From positions 29,787-93,786 of the forward strand of contig DPJB01000026.1 in assembly GCA_003543245.1 (NCBI GenBank): DNA of 64,000 bases. Reading direction: 5' to 3'. This document shows positions 27,148-36,174 of this stretch, piece by piece. The translations under genes were made by a program, and so were the position numbers. The notes under the pieces are model-generated. The model did not search any database and was not told where the DNA came from. It saw only the letters and a list, made by a program, of their open reading frames with translations. The stretch comes from Moraxellaceae bacterium. Lineage in GTDB: Bacteria; Pseudomonadota; Gammaproteobacteria; Pseudomonadales; Moraxellaceae. Position 1 is the stretch's first letter. Each line of letters starts with the position of its first letter.

Positions 27148-27744
27148 TCACTGCCCGCCCCCATTCGTTCCCATAACCTTGTCAGCCAGCACCGAACTCA
27201 CACCCATATAAGCACGAGCATCCTCATGATGGTGAAGCCGGTGACACATCACGGCCCGCCTGAACAATGGCGATATGGGATCAATATTCGAGTGCGCAAG
27301 AACATGATGCCACTCATGAACCATCAAAACGAGCAGAAAACCAGTCAGAAAGCTGACTCCCAATGAGAAAGACTGCAAAACCAGAAGCCCGCCACCGGTA
27401 ATCAGGGCACAGACAGCGAGAACACCTGGTCCACCAAAAATAAGTCCCTCGCTTGCATAGGGGTTTTTATGGTGATTGGCATGCATTATTGCGATCGGGC
27501 CTTTTATTTTCCAGTGCACAAGCGGCAAAGGATGAGAGTGCCAGACATATTTGTGGAACGTCCACTCAAGGAACCCGCGCAAGAAGAACATGGAAGATAC
27601 GATAACAACATCAATCCAGAACCAACCGTGCTCTCCCCTGTAAATCAGACAAAGAACCAAAGCCAACAAGGCAACCTTTGGACCTGAGTGACTTAGCATG
27701 AACCCGGCCACTTCTTTATAGTTGGTCGGCATCTGATTATTCAT
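27148..27744 (-). CDS. Fatty acid hydroxylase / sterol desaturase superfamily membrane protein
   Basis: 198 residues, several membrane spans, and a full set of histidine boxes: HKYVWH at 64-69, HANHH at 88-92, HEWHH at 143-147 and HRLHHHED from 168. These bind a di-iron centre in membrane hydroxylases and desaturases; the size and box spacing are like carotenoid hydroxylases and short fatty acid hydroxylases. Within a sugar-nucleotide/glycosyltransferase unit it might hydroxylate the lipid carrier or lipid anchor; that is inference. It lies 15 bp after the GT-C gene. Confidence 0.85.
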   Translation of the reverse strand: MNNQMPTNYKEVAGFMLSHSGPKVALLALVLCLIYRGEHGWFWIDVVIVSSMFFLRGFLEWTFHKYVWHSHPLPLVHWKIKGPIAIMHANHHKNPYASEGLIFGGPGVLAVCALITGGGLLVLQSFSLGVSFLTGFLLVLMVHEWHHVLAHSNIDPISPLFRRAVMCHRLHHHEDARAYMGVSSVLADKVMGTNGGGQ

Positions 27745-27759
27745 TACAACCCCGATCGC

Positions 27760-29388
27760 TCAGTGCGACTGCAGCAGCTTCCCGTTAAACAAGAAAATAT
27801 CATTATCGCCAACGCGCCAGTGATAGGGATAATCCCCCGCCGGAATACGATCGAGGTACAGCAAAAGATTCTTTTCACTAACTGGAGGACTTAATGCAAA
27901 CTCACCATAAAATGGCTTACTGGCAAAATAACCAGCTGTTTTATCTTGCCCCACAATAGAGTCAAGCCGCCCCCTGCCGAATATTGCAAATACAACCCGA
28001 GCATCTGACGGTATCTTTTCCGGATCAAGAAAATAGAATACAAGAAAATTACTGACAACCAGTGTTTTTATACCCGGATTGACCCGCATCATTTCCGTCA
28101 CAACACCGGCAAACTCACGATAACTGTAGATTTCAGCCCCTGACAGCCCCTTGAAGTACGTTCCCATACTTAATGGTTGCGCAACCACTTCTCGCGGCAG
28201 TTCTCCATTATCAACAAAATACTGTCGAATATGATCAAAGACATATACTGAGAAGAACTGAGCCACCAACGTCGATACCGACATTACAATGACAAATCCA
28301 ATCGCCAGTTTTTCGTGGCGACGGGACAGCAGATACACTCGTGTTCGATCCATCGCCAGAGCAAAGCCAACAGCCAGGATCGGCATTATCGGCGCAAGAT
28401 AGCGCGGCTCAAAGTTTGCTGTCTTTAGCACGACAGAGCCAACAATCATGGCAATTACGGCCAATCCCGCCAGCAGGAACGGTCTCATGATGCTGGCATG
28501 GCGCAAGCACAACCCGAACAACGCCAAAGCCAGCCATGGCAAAAAGAAAACCTTGGAAAACCGGCTCAGAGGACCGCCATACCAGTTCTGGGCGCCATCA
28601 TATATTTTCATCATCTCGAATCGCCAACCCGAATATTCCTCAAGCCCTGGCCCAACAAGAATGATCATACAAAAGTAAATACCACCCGCCACCAATGGCA
28701 GAGTCGCTGTCAGCCAGTTTCTTCTGGCCACAGAAAACACCGAATATGCAGCCACGAAGAATATCCCTTCCGGGCGCACCAATGGCATAAGTGAAACCAG
28801 TACTGCAGCTATGTTTTCTTTACGCCCAACATGAAAATAGAGCGCCGCACTAATAAGGACAGCCAGCCAGGACTCCCCGAAAAAGCTGATGGATACAAAA
28901 AAATAGAGCGGCATCAGTGCAAGAAGTGTCGCACTCAGCAGGCTTGCACACCTTGAAACCTGAAGCCTGATGCAGGTCTGGTACACCAGTAAAACCGAGA
29001 CAACCGTTAATGCCGACTTGAGCCATCTGGCATACAACAACTGTCCGTTTGCCAATGTTGTAAGAATTCCGTCCGCAACCACAGCCACAGGCAATGTAAA
29101 GTTGAACCAGTAAACATCAGGATTAATCCATGCCGAGCGGGCTATGAAATAGCGGTAAGCATCATCGCCCCACAGCACATTCCCTTCAGCAACAAAGTCG
29201 ATATACCACCAGGCATTATTGCCCCGTGACAGATAACTCAGGACCGCATAGAAAATGAAAAGGGCAACCCCTGCCAGAAGCAGGATTGCCCTATGGTGTG
29301 AAGGAGTCAGAATTGCAAATGATTCAGTCGCTGTAGGCGACGGGGCAATAGCAGCTGATGCTGCTATTTTTTTTTTACGCCTTGTCAT
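27760..29388 (-). CDS. GT-C fold integral membrane glycosyltransferase
   Basis: 542 residues with about ten to twelve hydrophobic spans and a soluble C-terminal domain (from about 430). After the first span comes WGDDAYRYFIARSAW, an acidic loop motif in the place used by GT-C enzymes (PMT/ArnT-like) for lipid-phosphate sugar donors. It probably transfers a sugar from a polyprenyl carrier at the periplasmic face. Donor and acceptor are unknown. First gene of the four-gene minus-strand unit; the N-terminus is basic (MTRRKKK) and Ala-rich. Confidence 0.78.
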   Translation of the reverse strand: MTRRKKKIAASAAIAPSPTATESFAILTPSHHRAILLLAGVALFIFYAVLSYLSRGNNAWWYIDFVAEGNVLWGDDAYRYFIARSAWINPDVYWFNFTLPVAVVADGILTTLANGQLLYARWLKSALTVVSVLLVYQTCIRLQVSRCASLLSATLLALMPLYFFVSISFFGESWLAVLISAALYFHVGRKENIAAVLVSLMPLVRPEGIFFVAAYSVFSVARRNWLTATLPLVAGGIYFCMIILVGPGLEEYSGWRFEMMKIYDGAQNWYGGPLSRFSKVFFLPWLALALFGLCLRHASIMRPFLLAGLAVIAMIVGSVVLKTANFEPRYLAPIMPILAVGFALAMDRTRVYLLSRRHEKLAIGFVIVMSVSTLVAQFFSVYVFDHIRQYFVDNGELPREVVAQPLSMGTYFKGLSGAEIYSYREFAGVVTEMMRVNPGIKTLVVSNFLVFYFLDPEKIPSDARVVFAIFGRGRLDSIVGQDKTAGYFASKPFYGEFALSPPVSEKNLLLYLDRIPAGDYPYHWRVGDNDIFLFNGKLLQSH

Positions 29389-29459
29389 GGCAACAAGATA
29401 TCCCTACTACCGGCGAAAACCGGAATATCACTTCAGCAGCCAAGTCAGGTTCCGGACAT

Positions 29460-31574
29460 TTACGGAACCTGAGGCATCATTGTCACCTGGGCACGAATGA
29501 TGCCGCTAGGCATGACAAGGGCACCAAGATCCTTGCCCCCGAACTCAAGCCTGCCTACCTGCAGCGGTGCACCGGCCACGGCAGTACATGAAGCCACTCC
29601 AAATGCGCAGGGGTGAGTGGCGGTGCTGCCAACCTTGATATTGTTGGAAATCAGCAACCGGAACTGGCCTTCGCTTTCACCCTGCAAATCCACTTTGCCA
29701 TCAGTGACTTCAACCGAGCCAGTAATGTCCGCAAAACGGAAATCAACACCAAGCTTGGAGAAGTTTGGCTCAGACAATGACAAGTATGTACCGTCATCAT
29801 GCATATGATTTCCGGCGGTGGGGACCGGATTGGAGAAATCGGCAATATTGCTGTTGATGATATTGATAAAGCCCGAATACGTCAGAGCCTTTCCCGTAGC
29901 CGCAGGGGCAAGCGTCAGAACAAAGCGGTCAGCCTCAAGGTTCATGTCGATATAGGCCATTTTCTGCATGACAGGCATAGCGGGAATAGCACCACCAGCA
30001 ATCATGCCGCGCAACTGATAACGCACCTGGGAAGAATCAAACTTGATACCACTCGCTGTCTGGCCCAACGTGCCATTACGGACTGCCATCAGAACATCAG
30101 CGCCTATCAAGCCTATGCCCTGATTCACCCCTGGATCAGTATCACCAATCATGAAGTTGGTGCCTTTCTGCCAGCGATTGGTGTCACCGGTCTCCAGAGT
30201 CTGGGTTGTCAGCGCCAGATCAAGCCGCATACGGTCACTGCTTGCGACCGGCGTCACGATGATGTCGGCATCCAGATTGGCGAACGTATAAATCAGGGCC
30301 CAGTTATAGCGCTGTGGAGCCTTGGCTGCATTGGACGTACGGTCAATCAGGTCGACTGTTGATGAGTATGCCGAAAGCGTCATGTCGCGAACACCAAGGG
30401 CCAGTGCCTTGGCATCTGCCGCTGCACGGACCTTGATTGGCTGTGCGGCAAAGTTGCTAGCGGCAGAACCTGTTCCGGTTCCTGTACATGTGCCATTGGC
30501 AGCTGCACTAATCGTGTTTTGACCCCAGCACAGACCCGCAACCCCTTGACCGACATCAAGCTGATCCAGCGTCACAGATGGCAAGTTATATGCCATCGTA
30601 TTACCCGGCAGCAGCGTCCAGTTGCCAAACTCGATCTTGAACGGATTGGTGCCACCCTCACCAATGATCCAGACAAAATCGGGGTCATAGTTAAACGCCA
30701 GAGAGGCACCCAGACCATTCAGGTTGCCACTATTATCATCTTTTACACGGCCCTTGCCATTCAGGCGGAGAGTAAAGTCGGTCTGGTGCCCGCGCCAGCC
30801 CCAGTACAGCATTGATTTGTCCGCACCCGTAATTGCAAAGGAGGACGTACCGGTGGCGTCATAGGTAAAATCGAGTGACAAGGCAAACTTGATTTTGGAG
30901 CCCGGCTTGCTCTGAACAAGCAAACCATTGTTGTCAACACCAATACGCCCATCCGTCATGTCAAAGAAAAAGGTGTAGTCACCCATGCTCAACTCGGACG
31001 TTCCCTGCCGCCAGTAAATCTGGCCAGGCGTCGAGGCGCCCAGCGTGCCTGGCGTCCACAAGGCAGGATTCACACCACCAATATTGATTGTTGTGCCTGC
31101 GCCCCAGGTGGCACTGTTGACGTTAAGAATGCCGCCCGAGTTCCGCACGCTGAAAGTGCCTGCCGCATCAATCACATACCGGCCAAAGCTGCCACTGACA
31201 CCCGTCAGGCCAATCGAGCCGATATCAAGACGTGAATTGGCCCAGTCCGTATTCAGTGACACCCAAGGAGTGGTTCCATCAGAGCCTGCATCGAGCTGTG
31301 CATTGATCAGGGGGCGTGAGGTATCTATACGCTTGAGATTGACCGGGGTAGCTGCAGAGCCAAGCTCAAGACCATTGGTGGCAGTGGTTTGCCACTGGAT
31401 TGTGTTGGCCTGAACACCAACTGCCGGGTCAGTAAAGCTGAGGGACAATCCATCCTGACCGGAAATATCGGCAAGCTCACCATCGGTGATGTCATCCAGC
31501 GCCAATACAGGATGTGCAACTCCACTTGACAGCAGGATTGCCAGCGCCAACGCTTTCATTCTTATTTTATGCAT
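29460..31574 (-). CDS. Large exported protein with N-terminal DUF6160/FilA-like module
   Basis: 704 residues. Signal peptide up to HPVLA, then LDDITDGELADISGQDGLSL, the shared module of this cluster (D-D-x-L-S-D-V-S-G-Q). The rest is rich in Gly, Asn, Thr and Ser, with beta-strand-like repeats (FALSLDFTYDATG, FRFADITGSVEVTDGK), suggesting a beta-rich surface or outer-membrane protein. Such proteins in Acinetobacter and Pseudomonas are annotated near putative pilus genes (Fil cluster) from memory; no function is established. Last gene of the four-gene unit. Start at ATG 31574 or 31559. Confidence 0.75.
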   Translation of the reverse strand: MHKIRMKALALAILLSSGVAHPVLALDDITDGELADISGQDGLSLSFTDPAVGVQANTIQWQTTATNGLELGSAATPVNLKRIDTSRPLINAQLDAGSDGTTPWVSLNTDWANSRLDIGSIGLTGVSGSFGRYVIDAAGTFSVRNSGGILNVNSATWGAGTTINIGGVNPALWTPGTLGASTPGQIYWRQGTSELSMGDYTFFFDMTDGRIGVDNNGLLVQSKPGSKIKFALSLDFTYDATGTSSFAITGADKSMLYWGWRGHQTDFTLRLNGKGRVKDDNSGNLNGLGASLAFNYDPDFVWIIGEGGTNPFKIEFGNWTLLPGNTMAYNLPSVTLDQLDVGQGVAGLCWGQNTISAAANGTCTGTGTGSAASNFAAQPIKVRAAADAKALALGVRDMTLSAYSSTVDLIDRTSNAAKAPQRYNWALIYTFANLDADIIVTPVASSDRMRLDLALTTQTLETGDTNRWQKGTNFMIGDTDPGVNQGIGLIGADVLMAVRNGTLGQTASGIKFDSSQVRYQLRGMIAGGAIPAMPVMQKMAYIDMNLEADRFVLTLAPAATGKALTYSGFINIINSNIADFSNPVPTAGNHMHDDGTYLSLSEPNFSKLGVDFRFADITGSVEVTDGKVDLQGESEGQFRLLISNNIKVGSTATHPCAFGVASCTAVAGAPLQVGRLEFGGKDLGALVMPSGIIRAQVTMMPQVP

Positions 31575-31642
31575 ACGCCACGCTCGATGATCTGGTCGTT
31601 CTACTTTTCAGCTTGCATGCGTTCTGTTTGCAAGGGCGATAT

Positions 31643-32917
31643 TCAACAGAAAACCGCCGTACCCCAGCAATTATCATACACCCTGCCACCGCCACCCACT
31701 GTTGTGGGCAAGCCAATGATATTACCTGCGGCCGCTGCGCCCGTCATGATGTTACTCACAAACTGCGTGGTCGGCTGCGAAACCGTCACCGTGAATGCAT
31801 TGGGCAGGTACATGCTCCAGCCCTGCTGCATACCGATTGCATACCCCGGATATTGCACGCCAGCTTCCTTCTGGAAGGACAAGCCAAAGAGCGGCGAGTT
31901 CACCTCGGCACTGTGCAGGTTCTGCACGTTGTAAGGAATCTGGTAGGTATTCAAGTTACCAACAGTTGTACCCAGACCGGTAGCCAGCTGTGACTTGATC
32001 TTGTCACCCACACTCCCCTTCAGAATCGGCAGAAGGACGTTGATCAGGCCAGCAGACAGCGCCGAATTACTACGCGAAATGTCCAAGGAGTCCACGATTG
32101 AATCCACTACCTCTGACAGGCGGGCATTCTGGATAAACGCCTGAGTCTGACGACGGCCACTCAATACAACCGGCAGATTGTTTCTGGCCACTGCATCGTA
32201 GCTGGCCGTAAGGTCCCTGAACTGTGCACAAATACTCAACAAACAGGCCTGGTCATTATTAAGACCAAGCGAACGCAGTGGCTCATTTAATCCAAAAGTA
32301 TTAACACCATCATTCCAAGCAGTGCCAGAATTTGGGCATGGACCGGTGGTAGGGCCACACGTCACCGCCACGTCATCCGGGTTTCGTCCCTTGCCCTGCT
32401 CCTGCAATTCAATATTGGCTGTTGCCGTCAAATAGCCACTGAAGCTCTCAAAGTTACCGATACTCATCGGGCCACTGGCGTTTTCCGCACCCAGACGGAA
32501 GCCAACGACTTCACGGGTAGCACGATTGGTGTCGCTCTTGACGGCAATCTGGATAAACGGACGCATCAAGGTAAAGGGGCGCAACTGAGTGGCTGAGGCC
32601 GAATCGACACACACATTGGAGGCATTGGCTGTACACCCAAGAGCCATATTCTTCGCCCAGATATCAACGCCGGTACTGGTTTCACCCAGTTTCAGTTCGG
32701 CAATATTGACGTTCAGCTCCAGCCTGGCGTCAAAACCCATGCGATAAAAATTATGCGCGCCATTCGTCTCCTTGGCCGCCATAAACAGGGCCTGACCACT
32801 GACATCAGAAAGCTCGTCATCATCCAGCGATGTCATGCCGGCGGCCAAGAAGCCGGAAGCCGCCAACAGGGCAGGAAGCAGCAACCAGCGGAGTCTGTTG
32901 TAATATTTGTTTTTCAT
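31643..32917 (-). CDS. Exported protein with the D-D-x-L-S-D-V-S-G-Q module
   Basis: 424 residues from ATG 32917 (GAAGAAG upstream). Signal peptide WLLLPALLAASGFLAAG, then SLDDDELSDVSGQALF, an exact form of the module. Three C-x-n-C clusters (ALGCTANASNVC, TCGPTTGPC, ACLLSIC) may form periplasmic disulfides, and the C-terminus ends NCWGTAVFC. The middle part (VVDSIVDSLDISRSNS) is helical, unlike its neighbours. Not a family I recognise beyond the N-terminus. Confidence 0.73.
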   Translation of the reverse strand: MKNKYYNRLRWLLLPALLAASGFLAAGMTSLDDDELSDVSGQALFMAAKETNGAHNFYRMGFDARLELNVNIAELKLGETSTGVDIWAKNMALGCTANASNVCVDSASATQLRPFTLMRPFIQIAVKSDTNRATREVVGFRLGAENASGPMSIGNFESFSGYLTATANIELQEQGKGRNPDDVAVTCGPTTGPCPNSGTAWNDGVNTFGLNEPLRSLGLNNDQACLLSICAQFRDLTASYDAVARNNLPVVLSGRRQTQAFIQNARLSEVVDSIVDSLDISRSNSALSAGLINVLLPILKGSVGDKIKSQLATGLGTTVGNLNTYQIPYNVQNLHSAEVNSPLFGLSFQKEAGVQYPGYAIGMQQGWSMYLPNAFTVTVSQPTTQFVSNIMTGAAAAGNIIGLPTTVGGGGRVYDNCWGTAVFC

Positions 32918-32984
32918 GACTTCTTCACTTTTCTGCATATCGGGTGTTGATATCAGCACACAACTTTAGCCAGTCGAGCCAGCA

Positions 32985-33674
32985 CTAAAAACCGTAAATC
33001 AGTGCATTGCCCTGAAATGCGATACCCGCGAAATTCGCATTATTGTTATCCGCAATCTTGGCCGAGAGGAAGGAGCCTGTTGCCGCATTCGAGTTGTAAC
33101 CCGTTGCGCCATACTCCATCGACATGCGACCAATCGTCATACCGAACTGAACGCTGGTATAGCCCGAGCTGACGCCGGTTGCCGTGTTGTAGCCGACTGT
33201 CACTGCAGGATAAAACAGCCACATGGCCGGCAGCGAGTTAATGCCTGCGGTATCGCAGGTGACCGGCAAGAGACAGGCACCCGTCTCGCTCTGGAAGCGC
33301 GTCAAGTCGAAATACCCTGTGTTGGACGCAACACTTCCCATGGTTGGCTTTACACCGATATTCAGGGCAGGAATTTTCAGGCTCATGTAGGAGTCCTTGA
33401 ACACCGTCCACTCCCCGCCACTGGCATTACGCTGGGCAATTTTCCAGGCAAAGCGACAGGGAGATGCACCCGCAGCACTACAATTGCTCAGACTGGCCAA
33501 TGGGGCGCCATTGGCATCGGTGTTAACGCCATACTCAAGACCAATAGCTATTCCCTGCTGCCCGGAAACATCAGACAAGTCATCATCCTGCAATGCCTCA
33601 AGTGCACTGGCATGAACAGAGAAACCCAGAAGACCGGCAAGCAGCCATTTGCTCATGCTCATATTCATGCTCAT
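32985..33674 (-). CDS. Exported protein with the D-D-x-L-S-D-V-S-G-Q module, short form
   Basis: 229 residues. Signal peptide SKWLLAGLLGFSVHASA, then LEALQDDDLSDVSGQQGIAIGLEYG. The remaining 180 residues are beta-rich with two Cys pairs (SNCSAAGASPC and ACLLPVTC) and end in an aromatic strand (FQGNALIYGF), a C-terminus reminiscent of outer-membrane beta proteins. Its ATG overlaps the stop of the upstream member by 4 bp. Confidence 0.75.
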   Translation of the reverse strand: MSMNMSMSKWLLAGLLGFSVHASALEALQDDDLSDVSGQQGIAIGLEYGVNTDANGAPLASLSNCSAAGASPCRFAWKIAQRNASGGEWTVFKDSYMSLKIPALNIGVKPTMGSVASNTGYFDLTRFQSETGACLLPVTCDTAGINSLPAMWLFYPAVTVGYNTATGVSSGYTSVQFGMTIGRMSMEYGATGYNSNAATGSFLSAKIADNNNANFAGIAFQGNALIYGF

Positions 33675-34978
33675 GTGCCCGCCCCCAGACTGGTTAATTT
33701 TAGCTGCTGAATCATCATGCCTTCTATTTTGGCACGACCAATATTGACGGCTGTCCCAGCGTTATCCTTGAAGTAGATGCCATTGGTGGTATCTGCCGAG
33801 CCCTCAACGGGTGCCGCTCCAGAGGTAGTACCCCAGCGTACATAACCATGGGTTTCCGGATTAGCGACCGAATTGACCACATCAGAGGTCAGGATTGCAC
33901 CGGTAGAACCAACCTTGCCACCCTGAAAGGTCGTCGTGGCACATGTATTAGTGCCGCAGTAAAACGAGTTATACACCGCCGCCACATTGGGAATGGCAGT
34001 GAGTTCCAGAATGAAGTTGCCATCCAGGGCCGGCGCACTTCTGAACACCATGGTCTGATAATTCAGCTGCCCCAGTGGCAGGAATGCATCCACATTCTTG
34101 AAGTACAAACCTTCTGTGTCATTGAAGTCAGGCACGTTATTACGCGCCTCGGTACCAACAGCCTTCTGACCCAGCGAGAAACGGAAATCACCAGAGAGAC
34201 GGCTTTGATAGACAAGACTCAGCGATTGCTCAGACACCACAGTTGTTGGCGTTTGCAGCAACTGAAGTTTGGTCGACTTGCCGTCAAGAGTGGAGTTTTT
34301 ACCACGAATGATCGTCTGGCTTTGCAGGTAGCCCTGATCTGCAACAGCCCCACCCTGAGCCACATCCAGCTGCCCCCAGAAGGACCAGCGCCATGCATCG
34401 CCCTTGCTGGGCCCAATGAACTCATACACGGTTGGCGATGCAGTCGTCACCGTTGAACAGGCACCGGAAACCACTGTCCCCAGACAGGTACCCTGGTAGT
34501 TGTAACCGGCATACTGGAAAACACGAATAAGGTAAGGATTGTAAACTGACGCAAAATCCTTGATGGCACCCGTACCCATGGCGCACCCAAGACCGTCTGT
34601 ACCCGGAGTACAGCCACCACCCGTAGGGGCATACCAGTCAGCACCCGATGATGTATCACCACCCGTCATGGAAAGACCATACCAGCGCAAGTCACCGCGC
34701 CTCCAACCCGCAGTGGCCGCGGCACCTGACGGCGTAGAGCCCGTCATTTCAATATAACTGGTGGGTGCCATGCGAAAACTGAAGTTGTCCAGTGCAAGGG
34801 CAATACCCTCGCCTGTGGCAACACGCAGATCATCCTCAGCCAACTCTTCCATACCAAGGGCTGGAGCACTGAATGCGATAGCCATGGACGCCAGCAAGAC
34901 ACCGATCCGCGAATTGCGAAAGGCAGCCTTGCCAAGCGATGGCAACAGGTTAACGGATTTCAGGGTAGCGACTTTCAT
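33671..34978 (-). CDS. Exported protein with a divergent copy of the shared module
   Basis: 435 residues from ATG 34978 (GGAG 7 nt upstream). A long signal region ends SAPALG, then MEELAEDDLRVATGEGIALALDNFSF, the most diverged form of the module (R-V-A-T-G-E in place of S-D-V-S-G-Q). It has three Cys pairs, Gly/Thr-rich beta segments and repeated phrases on tested strands such as GDLRWYGLSMTGGD and GYLQSQTIIRGKNS. First gene of the unit; the region upstream has a dyad at 35062-35079. Confidence 0.73.
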   Translation of the reverse strand: MKVATLKSVNLLPSLGKAAFRNSRIGVLLASMAIAFSAPALGMEELAEDDLRVATGEGIALALDNFSFRMAPTSYIEMTGSTPSGAAATAGWRRGDLRWYGLSMTGGDTSSGADWYAPTGGGCTPGTDGLGCAMGTGAIKDFASVYNPYLIRVFQYAGYNYQGTCLGTVVSGACSTVTTASPTVYEFIGPSKGDAWRWSFWGQLDVAQGGAVADQGYLQSQTIIRGKNSTLDGKSTKLQLLQTPTTVVSEQSLSLVYQSRLSGDFRFSLGQKAVGTEARNNVPDFNDTEGLYFKNVDAFLPLGQLNYQTMVFRSAPALDGNFILELTAIPNVAAVYNSFYCGTNTCATTTFQGGKVGSTGAILTSDVVNSVANPETHGYVRWGTTSGAAPVEGSADTTNGIYFKDNAGTAVNIGRAKIEGMMIQQLKLTSLGAGT

Positions 34979-35317
34979 TTGCACTCCAAAGGGTTGATTT
35001 TAATGTCCCTTTTGGCTGTTTTTTATTCTTCTGAGAGGCCTGCCTGTCCTGCAAAAGCACGGTAACCATACCTGGTTACGCCCCTGCAGGCAGATGACAC
35101 TCATTTCACTTCATGCCTTATAGGCTGGAATGGGGTCAAGACACAAGTGCAGGCATCGACTTTCAGGTCACCCCACTCCGCCATTCAGCCGGTTTTGGCA
35201 ACCGCCTGGCGCTAACACAAAAATAACCATTTGTTTTTATTATATTTTTTAACAAATCCATGACATGCCGTGCATGTCATGGAAGGTACAAAAAACTACA
35301 AAGCAGCCGTGCAGGCA
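34979..35317. promoter_or_regulatory. Intergenic region upstream of the exported-protein operon
   Basis: 339 bp without a gene. GTAACCA (35062-35068) and TGGTTAC (35073-35079) form a tight dyad nested in outer arms CCTGCA (35048-35053) and TGCAGG (35085-35090), a cruciform-capable site that could be an operator. A second hairpin, CCATGACATG with CATGTCATGG at 35258-35282, lies just past the thrH stop and may act as its weak terminator. An A+T-rich tract lies between them. Confidence 0.5.
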
Positions 35318-35932
35318 TCAGCCAATCTGGCGAGGCGTCCAGGCACGGATTTCATTCTTGAGCTCTTCATAGCTGGTCGTGACCGGAAACTGCGGAAACT
35401 CGCGAATCACATTGGCCGGGGCATCGAACAGAATCCCCTTGTCGGCCTCGGACAGCATGCCGGTGTCATTGTAGGAATCACCCGCCGCCACCACCTTGTA
35501 GTTGAGGGCATGCAGAGACTTGACCGCCATACGCTTCTGGTCAGGCTGGCGCAGGAGGTAATTGGTGATACGGCCTTCGGTGCTCACCTCCAGCTTGTGG
35601 CACATGATGGTAGGCCAGCCCAGCTGACGCATCAGGGGGTGGGCAAACTCGTAGAATGTGTCAGAAAGGATGATGAGCTGGAAATGCTCGCGCACCCACT
35701 CCACAAACTCCCGGGCACCGGGCAGTGGGCCCATCTCGGCAATGACGGCCTGAATGTCGTTCAAACCCAGCTTGTGCTCGTCAAGGATACGCAGGCGCTG
35801 CTTCATCAAAACATCATAGTCAGGGATATCACGAGTGGTGGCCTCCAGCTCCTTGATGCCGGTGCGCTTGGCAAAGTTGATCCAGATCTCCGGTACCAAC
35901 ACCCCTTCCAGATCCAGACAGACGATTTCCAT
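35318..35932 (-). CDS. thrH: Phosphoserine phosphatase / homoserine phosphotransferase ThrH
   Basis: 204 residues, HAD superfamily. The nucleophile motif is D-L-E-G at 7-10 (CLDLEGVLVPE), which is the ThrH variant of D-x-D-G; LSDTFYEF gives motif II and GDSYNDTGML motif IV. ThrH acts on phosphoserine and can move its phosphate to homoserine. The length matches the family. In Pseudomonas it also lies near cysH and cysB, here divergent from cysH. Confidence 0.93.
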   Translation of the reverse strand: MEIVCLDLEGVLVPEIWINFAKRTGIKELEATTRDIPDYDVLMKQRLRILDEHKLGLNDIQAVIAEMGPLPGAREFVEWVREHFQLIILSDTFYEFAHPLMRQLGWPTIMCHKLEVSTEGRITNYLLRQPDQKRMAVKSLHALNYKVVAAGDSYNDTGMLSEADKGILFDAPANVIREFPQFPVTTSYEELKNEIRAWTPRQIG

Positions 35933-36174
35933 GGCACACCCCTGAGAATTGACGGTTTTAAAAACGGCGCAACTCTACCGTTTAGGGGAAGAGGTGGCAA
36001 TCCGGGCATGGCGAGGATGCCTTTCAGCATATGCATGGAGCGTCTTCATCTATAGGGCAGCCAAAACCTTCTGATACAATCGTCTACCTATTGAAGCCCC
36101 TGCCTCGACACCTGGGCATTTCCCCCTCTTCTCCCATGACTGCCCGACGGTCGCTGGGCATTACGGACACTGCA

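Noticed and set aside
29412..29425. CCGG-CGAAAA-CCGG hairpin between the exported-protein operon and the GT-C gene
   Set aside because: Stem of 4 bp and no T-run; too weak for a terminator.
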